A DNA stretch of 64,000 nt, taken from Streptomyces alanosinicus. Its GTDB lineage: Bacteria; Actinomycetota; Actinomycetes; Streptomycetales; Streptomycetaceae. The notes below the pieces were generated by a model. It made no database searches. It saw only the letters and a list, made by a program, of their open reading frames with translations, and was not told where the DNA came from. Positions 42,498-50,054 of the stretch are shown here, in pieces (the first letter of the stretch is position 1; every line of letters begins with the position of its first letter). The stretch is from the NCBI RefSeq assembly GCF_014650595.1, contig NZ_BMVG01000014.1, forward strand, positions 62,001 through 126,000. Direction: 5' to 3'. A program made the position numbers and the translations under genes.

Positions 42498-43054
42498 CAG
42501 ACTTCGAGCAGCTCCGCTTCCTTGTGCTTCAGGAGCTCATCCACCTGAGCGACGAACTTCGCCGTCAGCTCGTCGAGCTCCTTCTCCGCACGGCGGCCCT
42601 CGTCCTCACCGATGTCGCCGTCCTTGATCGCCTTGTCGAGGGAGTCCTTGGCCTTGCGGCGCACGGAGCGGATCGACACCCGGGAGTCCTCGGCCTTGCC
42701 CTTGGCGACCTTGATGTACTCGCGGCGGCGCTCCTCCGTCAGCTCGGGGAACGTCACCCGGATGATGTTGCCGTCGTTGCTGGGGTTGACGCCCAGGTCG
42801 GAGTCCCGGATCGCCTGCTCGATGTTGCGCAGCGCGCTCTTGTCGAACGGCGTCACGACCGCCATGCGCGGCTCGGGCACGGAGAACGAGGCCAGCTGGT
42901 TGATCGGCGTCAGCGCGCCGTAGTAGTCGGCCACGATCTTGTTGAACATCGCCGGGTGCGCACGGCCGGTGCGGATCGCGGCGAAGTCCTCCTTGGCGAC
43001 CACGACGGCCTTCTCCATCTTCTCCTCGGCCTCGAGGAGGGTCTCTTCGATCAC
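42497..43054 (-). CDS. frr: Ribosome recycling factor
   Basis: The 185-residue protein splits post-termination ribosomes together with EF-G. It shows the RRF pattern: an N-terminal helix (LLEAEEKMEKAVVVAKEDFA), the RTGRAHPAMFNKI turn, the beta domain (YGALTPINQLASFSVPEPR), and the C-terminal long helices ending ELLKHKEAELLEV. Two GTG codons lie side by side at the start; the second (43054) has GGAG six bases upstream and gives the usual length. It forms a unit with cdsA. About 190 bases separate it from pyrH upstream. Confidence 0.97.
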   Translation of the reverse strand: MIEETLLEAEEKMEKAVVVAKEDFAAIRTGRAHPAMFNKIVADYYGALTPINQLASFSVPEPRMAVVTPFDKSALRNIEQAIRDSDLGVNPSNDGNIIRVTFPELTEERRREYIKVAKGKAEDSRVSIRSVRRKAKDSLDKAIKDGDIGEDEGRRAEKELDELTAKFVAQVDELLKHKEAELLEV

Positions 43055-43246
43055 CACTTGCTCCTGCGTGTCTTGAGTAAGGCCCGGCTGCTGAAGTCGG
43101 TCGGCGGCCGGCTGCGTCGCGTCTTCTTTCCTGCACGGTTCCCGACCGGCAGGACATTGTCCATCCCCCGGCCAGGGCGCGTCCCGCCCCTCCCCCGGAA
43201 AGGTGGCGGGTCGGGTGGCGCGCCCCGGGCGAGCCGGGTGTGCCGG

Positions 43247-44005
43247 TCAGTCCCGGCTGCCCTGTTCGCCCACCAGCGTGCCGATCTTCTCACCCTTGAC
43301 GGCGCGGGCGATATTGCCCTCCGCGAGAAGCTCGAAGACGAGGATCGGGAGCTTGTTGTCGCGGCACAGCGTGATGGCGGTGGCGTCGGCGACCTTCAGG
43401 TCGCGGGTGATGACCTCGCCGTAGCCGAGGGCGTCGAACTTGACGGCGTCCGGGTTGGTCTTGGGGTCGGAGTCGTAGACCCCGTCCACGCCGTTCTTGC
43501 CCATGAGCAGCGCCTCGGCGTCGATCTCCAGGGCGCGCTGGGCGGCGGTGGTGTCGGTGGAGAAGTACGGCATGCCCATACCGGCGCCGAAGATGACCAC
43601 ACGGCCCTTCTCCAGGTGGCGCACGGCGCGCAGCGGGATGTACGGCTCGGCGACCTGGCCCATGGTGATGGCGGTCTGTACCCGGCTGTCGATGCCCTCC
43701 TTCTCCAGGAAGTCCTGGAGGGCGAGGCAGTTCATCACGGTGCCGAGCATGCCCATGTAGTCGGAGCGGGCCCGGTCCATGCCGCGCTGCTGCAGCTCGG
43801 CGCCGCGGAAGAAGTTGCCGCCGCCGATGACGACCGCGATCTCGGCGCCGTCCCGGACGACGGCGGCGATCTCACGGGCGATCTTGTGCACCACGTCCGG
43901 GTCCACGCCCAGGCCCCCACCGCCGGAGAAGGCCTCTCCGGACAGCTTCAGCAGAAACCGGCCGCGTACTTTGCCGTCGTCGCTCTTCTGAGCCTTGGTG
44001 GTCAT
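43247..44005 (-). CDS. pyrH: UMP kinase
   Basis: The 252-residue hexameric kinase phosphorylates UMP to UDP. Visible motifs are the N-terminal LLKLSGEAFSG, the GGGNFFRG glycine loop, and SDYMGMLGTVMNCLALQDFL for the nucleotide pocket. Later come GMGMPYFSTDTTAAQRALE and the C-terminal VADATAITLCRDNKLPILVF. No domain is added or lost. It follows tsf on the same strand, but a strong hairpin lies between, so its transcription may be partly separate. Confidence 0.97.
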   Translation of the reverse strand: MTTKAQKSDDGKVRGRFLLKLSGEAFSGGGGLGVDPDVVHKIAREIAAVVRDGAEIAVVIGGGNFFRGAELQQRGMDRARSDYMGMLGTVMNCLALQDFLEKEGIDSRVQTAITMGQVAEPYIPLRAVRHLEKGRVVIFGAGMGMPYFSTDTTAAQRALEIDAEALLMGKNGVDGVYDSDPKTNPDAVKFDALGYGEVITRDLKVADATAITLCRDNKLPILVFELLAEGNIARAVKGEKIGTLVGEQGSRD

Positions 44006-44044
44006 GGGAGATCCCGCCTCTTTCACGTGTTGCACATACGAAGA

Positions 44045-44094
44045 AGGCCATTGCCGATGGGGTCGCTTTTCGCTCCCATGCGCGGCAATGGCCT
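44045..44094 (-). terminator. Hairpin between tsf and pyrH
   Basis: AGGCCATTGCCG (44045-44056) pairs perfectly with CGGCAATGGCCT (44083-44094), and an inner TGGG/CCCA pair tightens the loop. It would terminate or attenuate the rpsB-tsf transcript before pyrH. Confidence 0.8.
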
Positions 44095-44209
44095 CCTCGT
44101 CAGATCTGCTGCCGTCCGCCTCACGCCCGGGTGTGGCGGTGTGCGCGGACGACTGCTGTCGACCCTATCGGGATTTCTCCGTGGGTCGCGCGTCGATCGC
44201 GATACGGAC

Positions 44210-45046
44210 TCAGATGCCGACCTTGATGCGCGAGAAGCGCTTCAGGGTGACACCGGCCTCGTCCAGCACCTTCTGGACCGACTTCTTGTTGTCGAGCGCG
44301 TACGGCTGACCGAGCAGCGTGGCGTCCTTGAAGAAGCCGTTCAGACGACCCTCGACGATCTTGGCGATCGCGGCCTCGGGCTTGCCCTCGGCGCGGGTGG
44401 TCTCCTCGGCGACGTGGCGCTCGGACTCGACGACCTCGGCCGGGACGTCCTCCTTGGCGAGGTACTTCGGCGCGAAGGCGGCGATGTGCTGGGCGATGCC
44501 CCGGGCGACCTCGGCGTTCGGCTTGTCGAACTCGACCAGGACACCGATCTGCGGGGGCAGGTCGGGCATGGTCTTGTGCATGTAAGCGGTGACGTAACCG
44601 TCGGCGAACTGCGCGAAGCGGTCCAGGACGATCTTCTCGCCGAGGTTGGCGTTGGCCTCGTCCACGAACGCCTGGACGGTCTTGCCGGCCTCGATCTCGG
44701 AGGCGAGCAGGGCGTCGAGGTCGGCCGGGGAGGTCGCCGCGACGTGCTCGGCGATCTTCTTGGCGACGGCCTGGAACCTGTCACCCTTGGCGACGAAGTC
44801 CGTCTCGCACTTCAGCTCGACGATGACACCGGAAGAGTTGTCGTCGGCGATGACGGAGACCACGGCGCCGTTCTCGGCGGAGCGGCCCTCGCGCTTGGCG
44901 ACGCCCTTCTGGCCCTTGATGCGCAGGGCCTCGACGGCCTTGTCGACGTTGCCCTCGGCCTCGTCCAGGGCCTTCTTGCAGTCCATCATGCCGGCGCCCG
45001 TGAGCTCACGGAGCTTCTTGACGTCGGCGGCGGTGTAGTTCGCCAT
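44210..45046 (-). CDS. tsf: Translation elongation factor Ts
   Basis: The 278-residue nucleotide-exchange factor of EF-Tu has the N-terminal domain YTAADVKKLRELTGAGMMDC (with the MMDCKKAL signature) and VELKCETDFVAKGDRF (the TDF contact site). The length is typical for actinobacteria. It follows rpsB as in nearly all bacteria, with a hairpin between the two. The ATG at 45046 is the usual start (MANYTAADVKK). Confidence 0.97.
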   Translation of the reverse strand: MANYTAADVKKLRELTGAGMMDCKKALDEAEGNVDKAVEALRIKGQKGVAKREGRSAENGAVVSVIADDNSSGVIVELKCETDFVAKGDRFQAVAKKIAEHVAATSPADLDALLASEIEAGKTVQAFVDEANANLGEKIVLDRFAQFADGYVTAYMHKTMPDLPPQIGVLVEFDKPNAEVARGIAQHIAAFAPKYLAKEDVPAEVVESERHVAEETTRAEGKPEAAIAKIVEGRLNGFFKDATLLGQPYALDNKKSVQKVLDEAGVTLKRFSRIKVGI

Positions 45047-45149
45047 GAGTCTGTGAGTCTTTCTCGAAGTCTGGAAGATCTTCAGATCCGCACGGATTTG
45101 CGTTCCACATGTAGTCGTGGACCGCATACGTCGTACCGACCACGGGTGA

Positions 45150-45209
45150 ACAGCGGGGGCGGACTTGACCGCGCCCGAGGCGCCGTCGGTTCAGTACCGC
45201 CCCCGCTGT
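45150..45209 (-). terminator. Hairpin between rpsB and tsf
   Basis: A perfect 13-base stem (45150-45162 with 45197-45209) lies just after rpsB. As tsf normally shares the rpsB promoter, it probably works as a partial terminator that sets the ratio of S2 to EF-Ts. Confidence 0.7.
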
Positions 45210-45220
45210 CGACGCCTGCG

Positions 45221-46141
45221 TCAGGCCTGCTCGCCCTCGGCGGGCTTCTCCTCGGCCGGAGCGGCCTCGGCGGCCGGAGCCTCAGCGGCCGGAGCCTCGG
45301 CGGCCGGGGCCTCAGCGGCCGGGGCCTCAGCGGCAGCCTCGGCCGGCTTCTCGGCCTCGTCGGCCTTCTTCTCACCCTCGAGCAGGTCGCGCTCCCACTC
45401 GGCGAGCGGCTCGCCCGCGGCCTTCTCGCCCTTGTCACCGGTGGCGACGCGAGAGCGGGAGATGAGGCCCTCGGCGACGGCGTCGGCGATCACGCGGGTG
45501 AGCAGGGTGACGGAGCGGATCGCGTCGTCGTTGCCCGGGATCTTGTAGTCGACCTCGTCGGGGTCGCAGTTGGTGTCGAGGATGGCGACGACCGGGATGT
45601 TGAGCTTCCGGGCCTCGCCGACCGCGATGTGCTCCTTCTTGGTGTCCACGATCCAGACGGCGCTCGGCACCTTCTGCATCTCGCGGATACCGCCGAGGGT
45701 CTTCTCCAGCTTGGCCTTCTCGCGCGAGAGCACGAGAAGCTCCTTCTTGGTCAGACCGGACGCGGCGACGTCCTCGAAGTCGATCTGCTCAAGCTCCTTG
45801 AGGCGCTGCAGACGCTTGTAGACGGTCGAGAAGTTGGTGAGCATGCCGCCCAGCCAGCGCTGGTTGACGAAGGGCATGCCGACGCGGGTGGCCTGCTCGG
45901 CGATGGCCTCCTGCGCCTGCTTCTTGGTGCCGACGAACATGACCGTGCCGCCGTGGGCGACGGTCTCCTTGACGAACTCGTAGGCGCGGTCGATGTACGA
46001 CAGCGACTGGAGCAGGTCGATGATGTAGATGCCGTTGCGCTCGGTGAAGATGAAGCGCTTCATCTTCGGGTTCCAGCGACGGGTCTGGTGACCGAAGTGG
46101 ACGCCGCTCTCCAGCAGCTCCCGCATCGTGACGACGGCCAT
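45221..46141 (-). CDS. rpsB: 30S ribosomal protein S2
   Basis: The 306-residue protein contains the S2 core with LLESGVHFGHQTRRWNPKMK at the start, IIDLLQSLSYIDRAYEFV, and the coiled-coil region. It then has a C-terminal extension of about 55 residues made of Ala, Glu and Pro with repeated APAAE units, common in streptomycetes. AAGGAG lies nine bases before the ATG. It heads the rpsB-tsf operon. The 240 bases upstream to the divergent peptidase gene should hold its promoter, but I see no convincing consensus. Confidence 0.97.
   Translation of the reverse strand: MAVVTMRELLESGVHFGHQTRRWNPKMKRFIFTERNGIYIIDLLQSLSYIDRAYEFVKETVAHGGTVMFVGTKKQAQEAIAEQATRVGMPFVNQRWLGGMLTNFSTVYKRLQRLKELEQIDFEDVAASGLTKKELLVLSREKAKLEKTLGGIREMQKVPSAVWIVDTKKEHIAVGEARKLNIPVVAILDTNCDPDEVDYKIPGNDDAIRSVTLLTRVIADAVAEGLISRSRVATGDKGEKAAGEPLAEWERDLLEGEKKADEAEKPAEAAAEAPAAEAPAAEAPAAEAPAAEAAPAEEKPAEGEQA
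45271..45330. repeat. Four 15-bp tandem repeats inside rpsB
   Basis: Four units of CGGCCGGAGCCTCAG or one- to two-base variants follow each other without gaps and encode the APAAE pentapeptide in the S2 tail. Confidence 0.85.
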
Positions 46142-46412
46142 GGCCGTATTCTCCTTGGTTCTCGGTTGTGCCGCGGATGCCGGACGGCTCCCGCGCCTGA
46201 CGCCCGCAGTGCGCCGTGCCACGAAGGACCGAGGGGCGCTGACACCAGCCGTTGACCAGCCCGGTGTCGGGGCGTGCGAAGTCGACCCGGTGACCCGGAT
46301 CGCCAGAAGAAGTGTACGGGACCGCCGGGGCACCGGGTGACGCAGCTGTCCACAACCCGGCGGTGGTCCACAGGTCCCGGCCATGATCGGAGGGGTGCGG
46401 GAGGGTTCTCGC

Positions 46413-47006
46413 ATGCGACGAGTGATGCGTTGTGCCCTGCTGACGACATGTCTGCTGCTCGGTCTGGCGCCGGCGACCCTGCTGCCCGGCTGGGCCTGGG
46501 CGGACCCGCCTCGCCCGGCTCCCCCACCGCCCCCTCAGGCTCCTCAGGCCCCGGTCCCGGCCCTGGCCCGCACCTGGCCGGTGGGCGTCCGCCCCCTGGT
46601 GCTCCGCGCCTGGGAACCACCCGCCACGCCCTACGGCCCCGGTCACCGCGGCGTGGACCTGGCGGCGCCCGCCGGTGCTCCGGTACGGGCGGTCGCACCC
46701 GGCCGGGTGTCGTTCGCGGGCCGGGTGGCGGGGACGGGGGTGGTCTCGGTGGACCTGGCGGGGACGGACCTGCGGACCACGTACGAGCCGGTGAGTCCGT
46801 CGGTGACGAAGGGCGACGAGGTCGGAGCGGGGGATGTGGTGGGCACGCTCCAGCCGACGAGCGCCCACTGCCCGACGACCTGCCTGCACTGGGGCCTGCT
46901 GCGGGGCGCGGCCTATCTGGACCCGCTGTCCCTGCTCCCGCCGTGGCTTCGGCACAGGGGACCGTCGAGACTGCTGCCGGTGCTGGGGGTACCGCTGCCG
47001 GCGTAG
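46413..47006 (+). CDS. M23-family peptidase-like secreted protein
   Basis: The 197-residue protein has a signal peptide (about 1-28, ending AWA), a Pro-rich spacer and an M23/LytM domain. The first zinc motif is GPGHRGVDLAAP. The second, usually HxH, reads CLHWGLLRG, with Cys in place of the first His. LytM enzymes cut peptidoglycan cross-bridges; the change may mean an altered metal site or a non-catalytic cell-wall binder. GGAGGG stands seven bases before the ATG at 46413, which is preferred over one at 46383. It is divergent from rpsB and convergent with the TetR gene. Confidence 0.85.
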   Translation: MRRVMRCALLTTCLLLGLAPATLLPGWAWADPPRPAPPPPPQAPQAPVPALARTWPVGVRPLVLRAWEPPATPYGPGHRGVDLAAPAGAPVRAVAPGRVSFAGRVAGTGVVSVDLAGTDLRTTYEPVSPSVTKGDEVGAGDVVGTLQPTSAHCPTTCLHWGLLRGAAYLDPLSLLPPWLRHRGPSRLLPVLGVPLPA

Positions 47007-47021
47007 CCGCGACCGGGCACC

Positions 47022-47053
47022 GCTGCCCGCGCGGGCGCGCCGCCGCGGGCAGC
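47022..47053. terminator. Terminator hairpin after the M23 gene
   Basis: GCTGCCCGCG (47022-47031) pairs with CGCGGGCAGC (47044-47053), 16 bases after the stop codon. Confidence 0.7.
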
Positions 47054-47063
47054 CGTACCTCCC

Positions 47064-47091
47064 CCGGTGCCGCCGGCGTCGGCGGCACCGG
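47064..47091. terminator. Second hairpin before the convergent TetR gene
   Basis: A perfect 11-base stem (47064-47074 with 47081-47091) and six-base loop lie next to the first hairpin, facing the TetR gene end. Confidence 0.7.
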
Positions 47092-47103
47092 CGGCCGGCG
47101 AGG

Positions 47104-47694
47104 TCAGCCCTTCACACCCCGCAGAGCCATCCCCACGGCCGCCTCCGTCACCGCCGCGGGCTCCTCGGCCGCGCCCAGCTCGATCCGCCGCACCGCCGCG
47201 TCCACGATCCCCTGCAGCAGCATCGCGGCCAGCCGGGGCTGCTCGTGCCCCATCTCGCCGAGCGCCTCGACGATCATCGCGACCAGTCCGCCGTGCGCGG
47301 CCCGGATCTTCTCGCGCGCGCCGGCGTCCAGCTCGCTGGCGGAGATGGCGACGACCGCCCGGTGCCGCCGGTCCCCGACCAGCGTCAGCTGCCGGCGCAC
47401 ATACGCCTCGACCTTGCCCTCGGCCGACTCCGCCCGCTCCATCGCCGCCGCGACCTCCGCCGCCCACACGGGGAAGTCGACCTCGCACAGCTCTTCGACG
47501 ACGGCGGCCCGCGAACGGAAATACTCGTACACGGACGACCGCGCCAGCCCCGTGCGCTCGGCGAGAGCGGGGAAGGTCAGCGACTCCGTCCCGCCCTCGG
47601 ACAGCAGGGACCGAGCCGCGTCCAGCAGGGCGGCTCGCTGCATCGACCGGTGCTCGGCCACGGAGGCCGCTCGAATCCTTGGCACGTCAACCAC
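47104..47694 (-). CDS. TetR-family transcriptional regulator
   Basis: The 196-residue protein has a TetR DNA-binding domain (ALLDAARSLLSEGGTESLTF, LAERTGLARSSVYEYFRSRA, about residues 20-65) and a helical ligand or dimer domain (about 80-196) with many Ala and Glu. Its ligand and targets are unknown. The GTG at 47694 or one at 47685 starts it. It lies downstream of whiG read from the right, separated by 32 bases, so the two could share a transcript. Streptomycetes keep this gene next to whiG, but no developmental role is assigned here. Confidence 0.88.
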   Translation of the reverse strand: MVDVPRIRAASVAEHRSMQRAALLDAARSLLSEGGTESLTFPALAERTGLARSSVYEYFRSRAAVVEELCEVDFPVWAAEVAAAMERAESAEGKVEAYVRRQLTLVGDRRHRAVVAISASELDAGAREKIRAAHGGLVAMIVEALGEMGHEQPRLAAMLLQGIVDAAVRRIELGAAEEPAAVTEAAVGMALRGVKG

Positions 47695-47726
47695 TTTACG
47701 GACACCCCGTCCCGGAAAGGGAGGAC

Positions 47727-48569
47727 TCAGCGCCCGAAGCTCGCCAGCTTGGCCCTCAGTTGCAGCACCGACTTGGTGTGGATCTGGCTGACCCGGCTCT
47801 CGGTGACCCCGAGGACATTGCCGATCTCGGCGAGGGTGAGTCCCTCGTAGTAGTACAGCGTGACCACGGTCTTCTCCCGCTCGGGCAGTGTGTTGATGGC
47901 CCGCGCGAGAAACCTCCGCAGCTCCCGGTCCTCGGCCACCTCCACCGGGTTGTCCGCGGCGGTGTCCTCCAGCGTGTCCATGAGGCTGAGCCGGTCCCCG
48001 CCCTCGCTGCCGACGTGCAGCAGCTCCTCCAGGGCGACCACGTTGGCCAGCGACAGCTGGCTGAACACGGCGTGCAGCTCATCGACCTCCATGCCCAGCT
48101 CCGCCGCGACCTCGACCTCGTTCGGAGTGCGCCGCAGCCGCGCCTCCAGGGTGGCGTAGGCCCGCTCCACGTTCCGCGCCTTCTGCCGTACCGACCGCGG
48201 GATCCAGTCCAGTGCCCGCAGCTCGTCGATCATCGCGCCCCGGATCCGGGTGATCGCGTACGTCTCGAACTTGATCTCCCGGTCGATGTCGAACTTCTCG
48301 ATCGCGTCGATCAGCCCGAAGACTCCCGAGGAGACGAAGTCGGCCTGCTCCACATTGGGCGGCAGCCCGACGCTCACCCGCCCCGCGACGTATTTCACGA
48401 GCGGCGAGTAGTGCAGGATCAGCTGCTCCCGCAGCCGTTCGTCCCCCGTCGCCTTGTACGACCGCCACAGCTCGTCGAGCGTCGAGGGAGCGGGCGGCCG
48501 CATGCTGCCACCGTCGCGGGCGGCTGGGGGGATCGCCGCCCGGTCGGACCCGGAGGTGTGCTGGGGCAT
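47727..48569 (-). CDS. whiG: RNA polymerase sigma factor WhiG, for sporulation onset
   Basis: The 280-residue FliA-type sigma factor starts aerial-hypha septation in Streptomyces. Region 2 includes LVKYVAGRVSVGLPPNVEQA, DFVSSGVFGLIDAIEKFDID and FETYAITRIRGAMIDELRAL. Region 3 follows, then region 4 with LPEREKTVVTLYYYEGLTLA and GVTESRVSQIHTKSVLQLRA as the -35-binding helix-turn-helix. Start and length match the WhiG family, and I am confident of the identity. It is controlled post-translationally by the anti-sigma factor RsiG with c-di-GMP. Three direct repeats lie 22-51 bases upstream of the ATG. Confidence 0.97.
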   Translation of the reverse strand: MPQHTSGSDRAAIPPAARDGGSMRPPAPSTLDELWRSYKATGDERLREQLILHYSPLVKYVAGRVSVGLPPNVEQADFVSSGVFGLIDAIEKFDIDREIKFETYAITRIRGAMIDELRALDWIPRSVRQKARNVERAYATLEARLRRTPNEVEVAAELGMEVDELHAVFSQLSLANVVALEELLHVGSEGGDRLSLMDTLEDTAADNPVEVAEDRELRRFLARAINTLPEREKTVVTLYYYEGLTLAEIGNVLGVTESRVSQIHTKSVLQLRAKLASFGR

Positions 48570-48893
48570 TCGTCGCCTTGTGCCGTTCTGCCGTGAAGTG
48601 CTGTGAAGTGCCGCGAAGTGGGACGGGGTAGGACTGCCTGGGGTGGAGTGGGGGCTGCCTGGGCGAGCTGTCGGTCTGGTGTCGAGTTGGCGGGATCTGC
48701 GTCGGCTCCTTTGTGAGCGTAGCGTGACTGAGCTGTCGCGGTGTGCGAACAGTGATGCTCCACTCGTGCGCGGGGCGCTCCGGCGGGCGTCGCGCGCTCG
48801 CCACGTGCCTCGCTCTGGGTGACCAGCCGGAGCGTCAACTCCGGGAAACATCAAGGGCGTCGGGGATTCCCCCGGACGGCCGAACACGCTCGG
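48570..48893. other. Gene-free whiG upstream region
   Basis: The 324 bases between dprA and whiG hold no gene that I can support. They contain the 10-base tandem repeats at 48591-48620, two copies of CTGCCTGGG (48634 and 48655, 21 bases apart), and presumably the whiG promoter, which I could not pinpoint. Confidence 0.6.
48591..48620 (-). repeat. Three 10-bp direct repeats before whiG
   Basis: CCGTGAAGTG, CTGTGAAGTG and CCGCGAAGTG follow each other directly (plus strand). On the whiG strand they read CACTTCRCRG three times, ending 22 bases before the start codon. The ten-base spacing puts them on one helix face. Confidence 0.7.
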
Positions 48894-50054
48894 TCAGCAT
48901 GGGCCAGGGCCTGTGCGGACCGACATCACCGCCTGGCGTGTCAACTTCCAGCCATCGCCGTGTCGTTCGACGTAACCAAGTGCTCGGAGTTCGTACAGTC
49001 TCGCGATCGCCTCGTCCCGTGTGGTCGGCGTGCCGAGCGCGATCTCGTCGACGGGGGCCGCGCGATCGCCGGGCAGTGCGGCGAGGACGGCCCGGACCGC
49101 GGGGGCCAGCAGGTCACGCGGGAGTACCGGGCCGCGCCGGGCCGGCGCCAGCTCACCGATGTCGCCGACCAGCTCCACGATGTCCGCGGCGTCGGTGACC
49201 AGGGCGGCCTCCGCGCGCAGCAGCTCATGGACGCCGGCCGAGAGGGCGCTGGTGACGGGGCCGGGGACGCCCATGGTGAACCGGCCGAGGCGCTGCGCGG
49301 CGCGCGCGGTGGCCAGGGAGCCGCTGCGGCAGGCGGCTTCCACGACGACGGTGCCCCTGGTCAGGGCGGCGATGACGCGGTTGCGGAGGATGAAGCGGCT
49401 CGGCGTCGGATGGTCACCCGGGGGCAGCTCACCGACCACCAGTCCCTGCGCCGCGATCCTTTCGATCAGCGCGGCATGGCCGCGGGGGTAGGGCCGGTCG
49501 ATGCCGCAGGCCAGGACGGCGACGGTGGCTCCGCGGGCGGCGAGGGCGCCGCGGTGGGCGGCGCCGTCGATGCCGTACGCGCCGCCCGAGACCACCACCC
49601 AGCCGCGCTCGGCGAGCCCTGCGGCGAGGGTGGCGGCGGCGTGGGTGCCGTACTCGGTGCAGGCGCGCGCACCCACCAGGGCCACGGACCGAAGCGCCCA
49701 CATCCGCAGATGGGGCCGGCCGCGCACCCAGAGTCCGATCGGCCGGGCGTCGCCTAGGTCATCGAGCTGGCGCGGCCACTCCGGGGTGTTCGGCCCCACG
49801 AACCGGGCCCCGGCGGCCCGCGCCTCGGCGAGGTCCCGCTCCGGCTCGGCCCGCCGGGCCCGCGCGACCAGCCCGGCCCACCGCACCGCACTCACCCCCG
49901 GCAACGCCTGTGCCCCGTCCCTCAGCCTCCGCACCACCTCCCCCACCCCGAACTCCCGCACCCACCGCCCGCCGGTCTCGTCCCCGGGCTCCATCACCCG
50001 GCAGAGAAAGACCCGCCCGAGCGTCTCGTCGTCCGGATCCGCGCCCGTGGTCAT
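48894..50054 (-). CDS. dprA: DNA-processing protein DprA
   Basis: The 386-residue protein protects incoming single-stranded DNA and loads RecA. The Rossmann-like core is clear: SVALVGARACTEYGTHAAAT, WVVVSGGAYGIDGAAHRGAL, VAVLACGIDRPYPRGHAALI and HPTPSRFILRNRVIAAL. A C-terminal winged-helix region (about 310-386) follows, and an N-terminal SAM-like part precedes. The start overlaps the stop of the upstream ATPase gene by four bases (ATGA). Natural competence is not known in streptomycetes, so its role there is unclear. Confidence 0.93.
   Translation of the reverse strand: MTTGADPDDETLGRVFLCRVMEPGDETGGRWVREFGVGEVVRRLRDGAQALPGVSAVRWAGLVARARRAEPERDLAEARAAGARFVGPNTPEWPRQLDDLGDARPIGLWVRGRPHLRMWALRSVALVGARACTEYGTHAAATLAAGLAERGWVVVSGGAYGIDGAAHRGALAARGATVAVLACGIDRPYPRGHAALIERIAAQGLVVGELPPGDHPTPSRFILRNRVIAALTRGTVVVEAACRSGSLATARAAQRLGRFTMGVPGPVTSALSAGVHELLRAEAALVTDAADIVELVGDIGELAPARRGPVLPRDLLAPAVRAVLAALPGDRAAPVDEIALGTPTTRDEAIARLYELRALGYVERHGDGWKLTRQAVMSVRTGPGPC

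Noticed and set aside
42467..46255. Long plus-strand open frame opposite cdsA, frr, pyrH, tsf and rpsB
   Set aside because: It runs across several certain housekeeping genes and their hairpins and has no recognisable motif.
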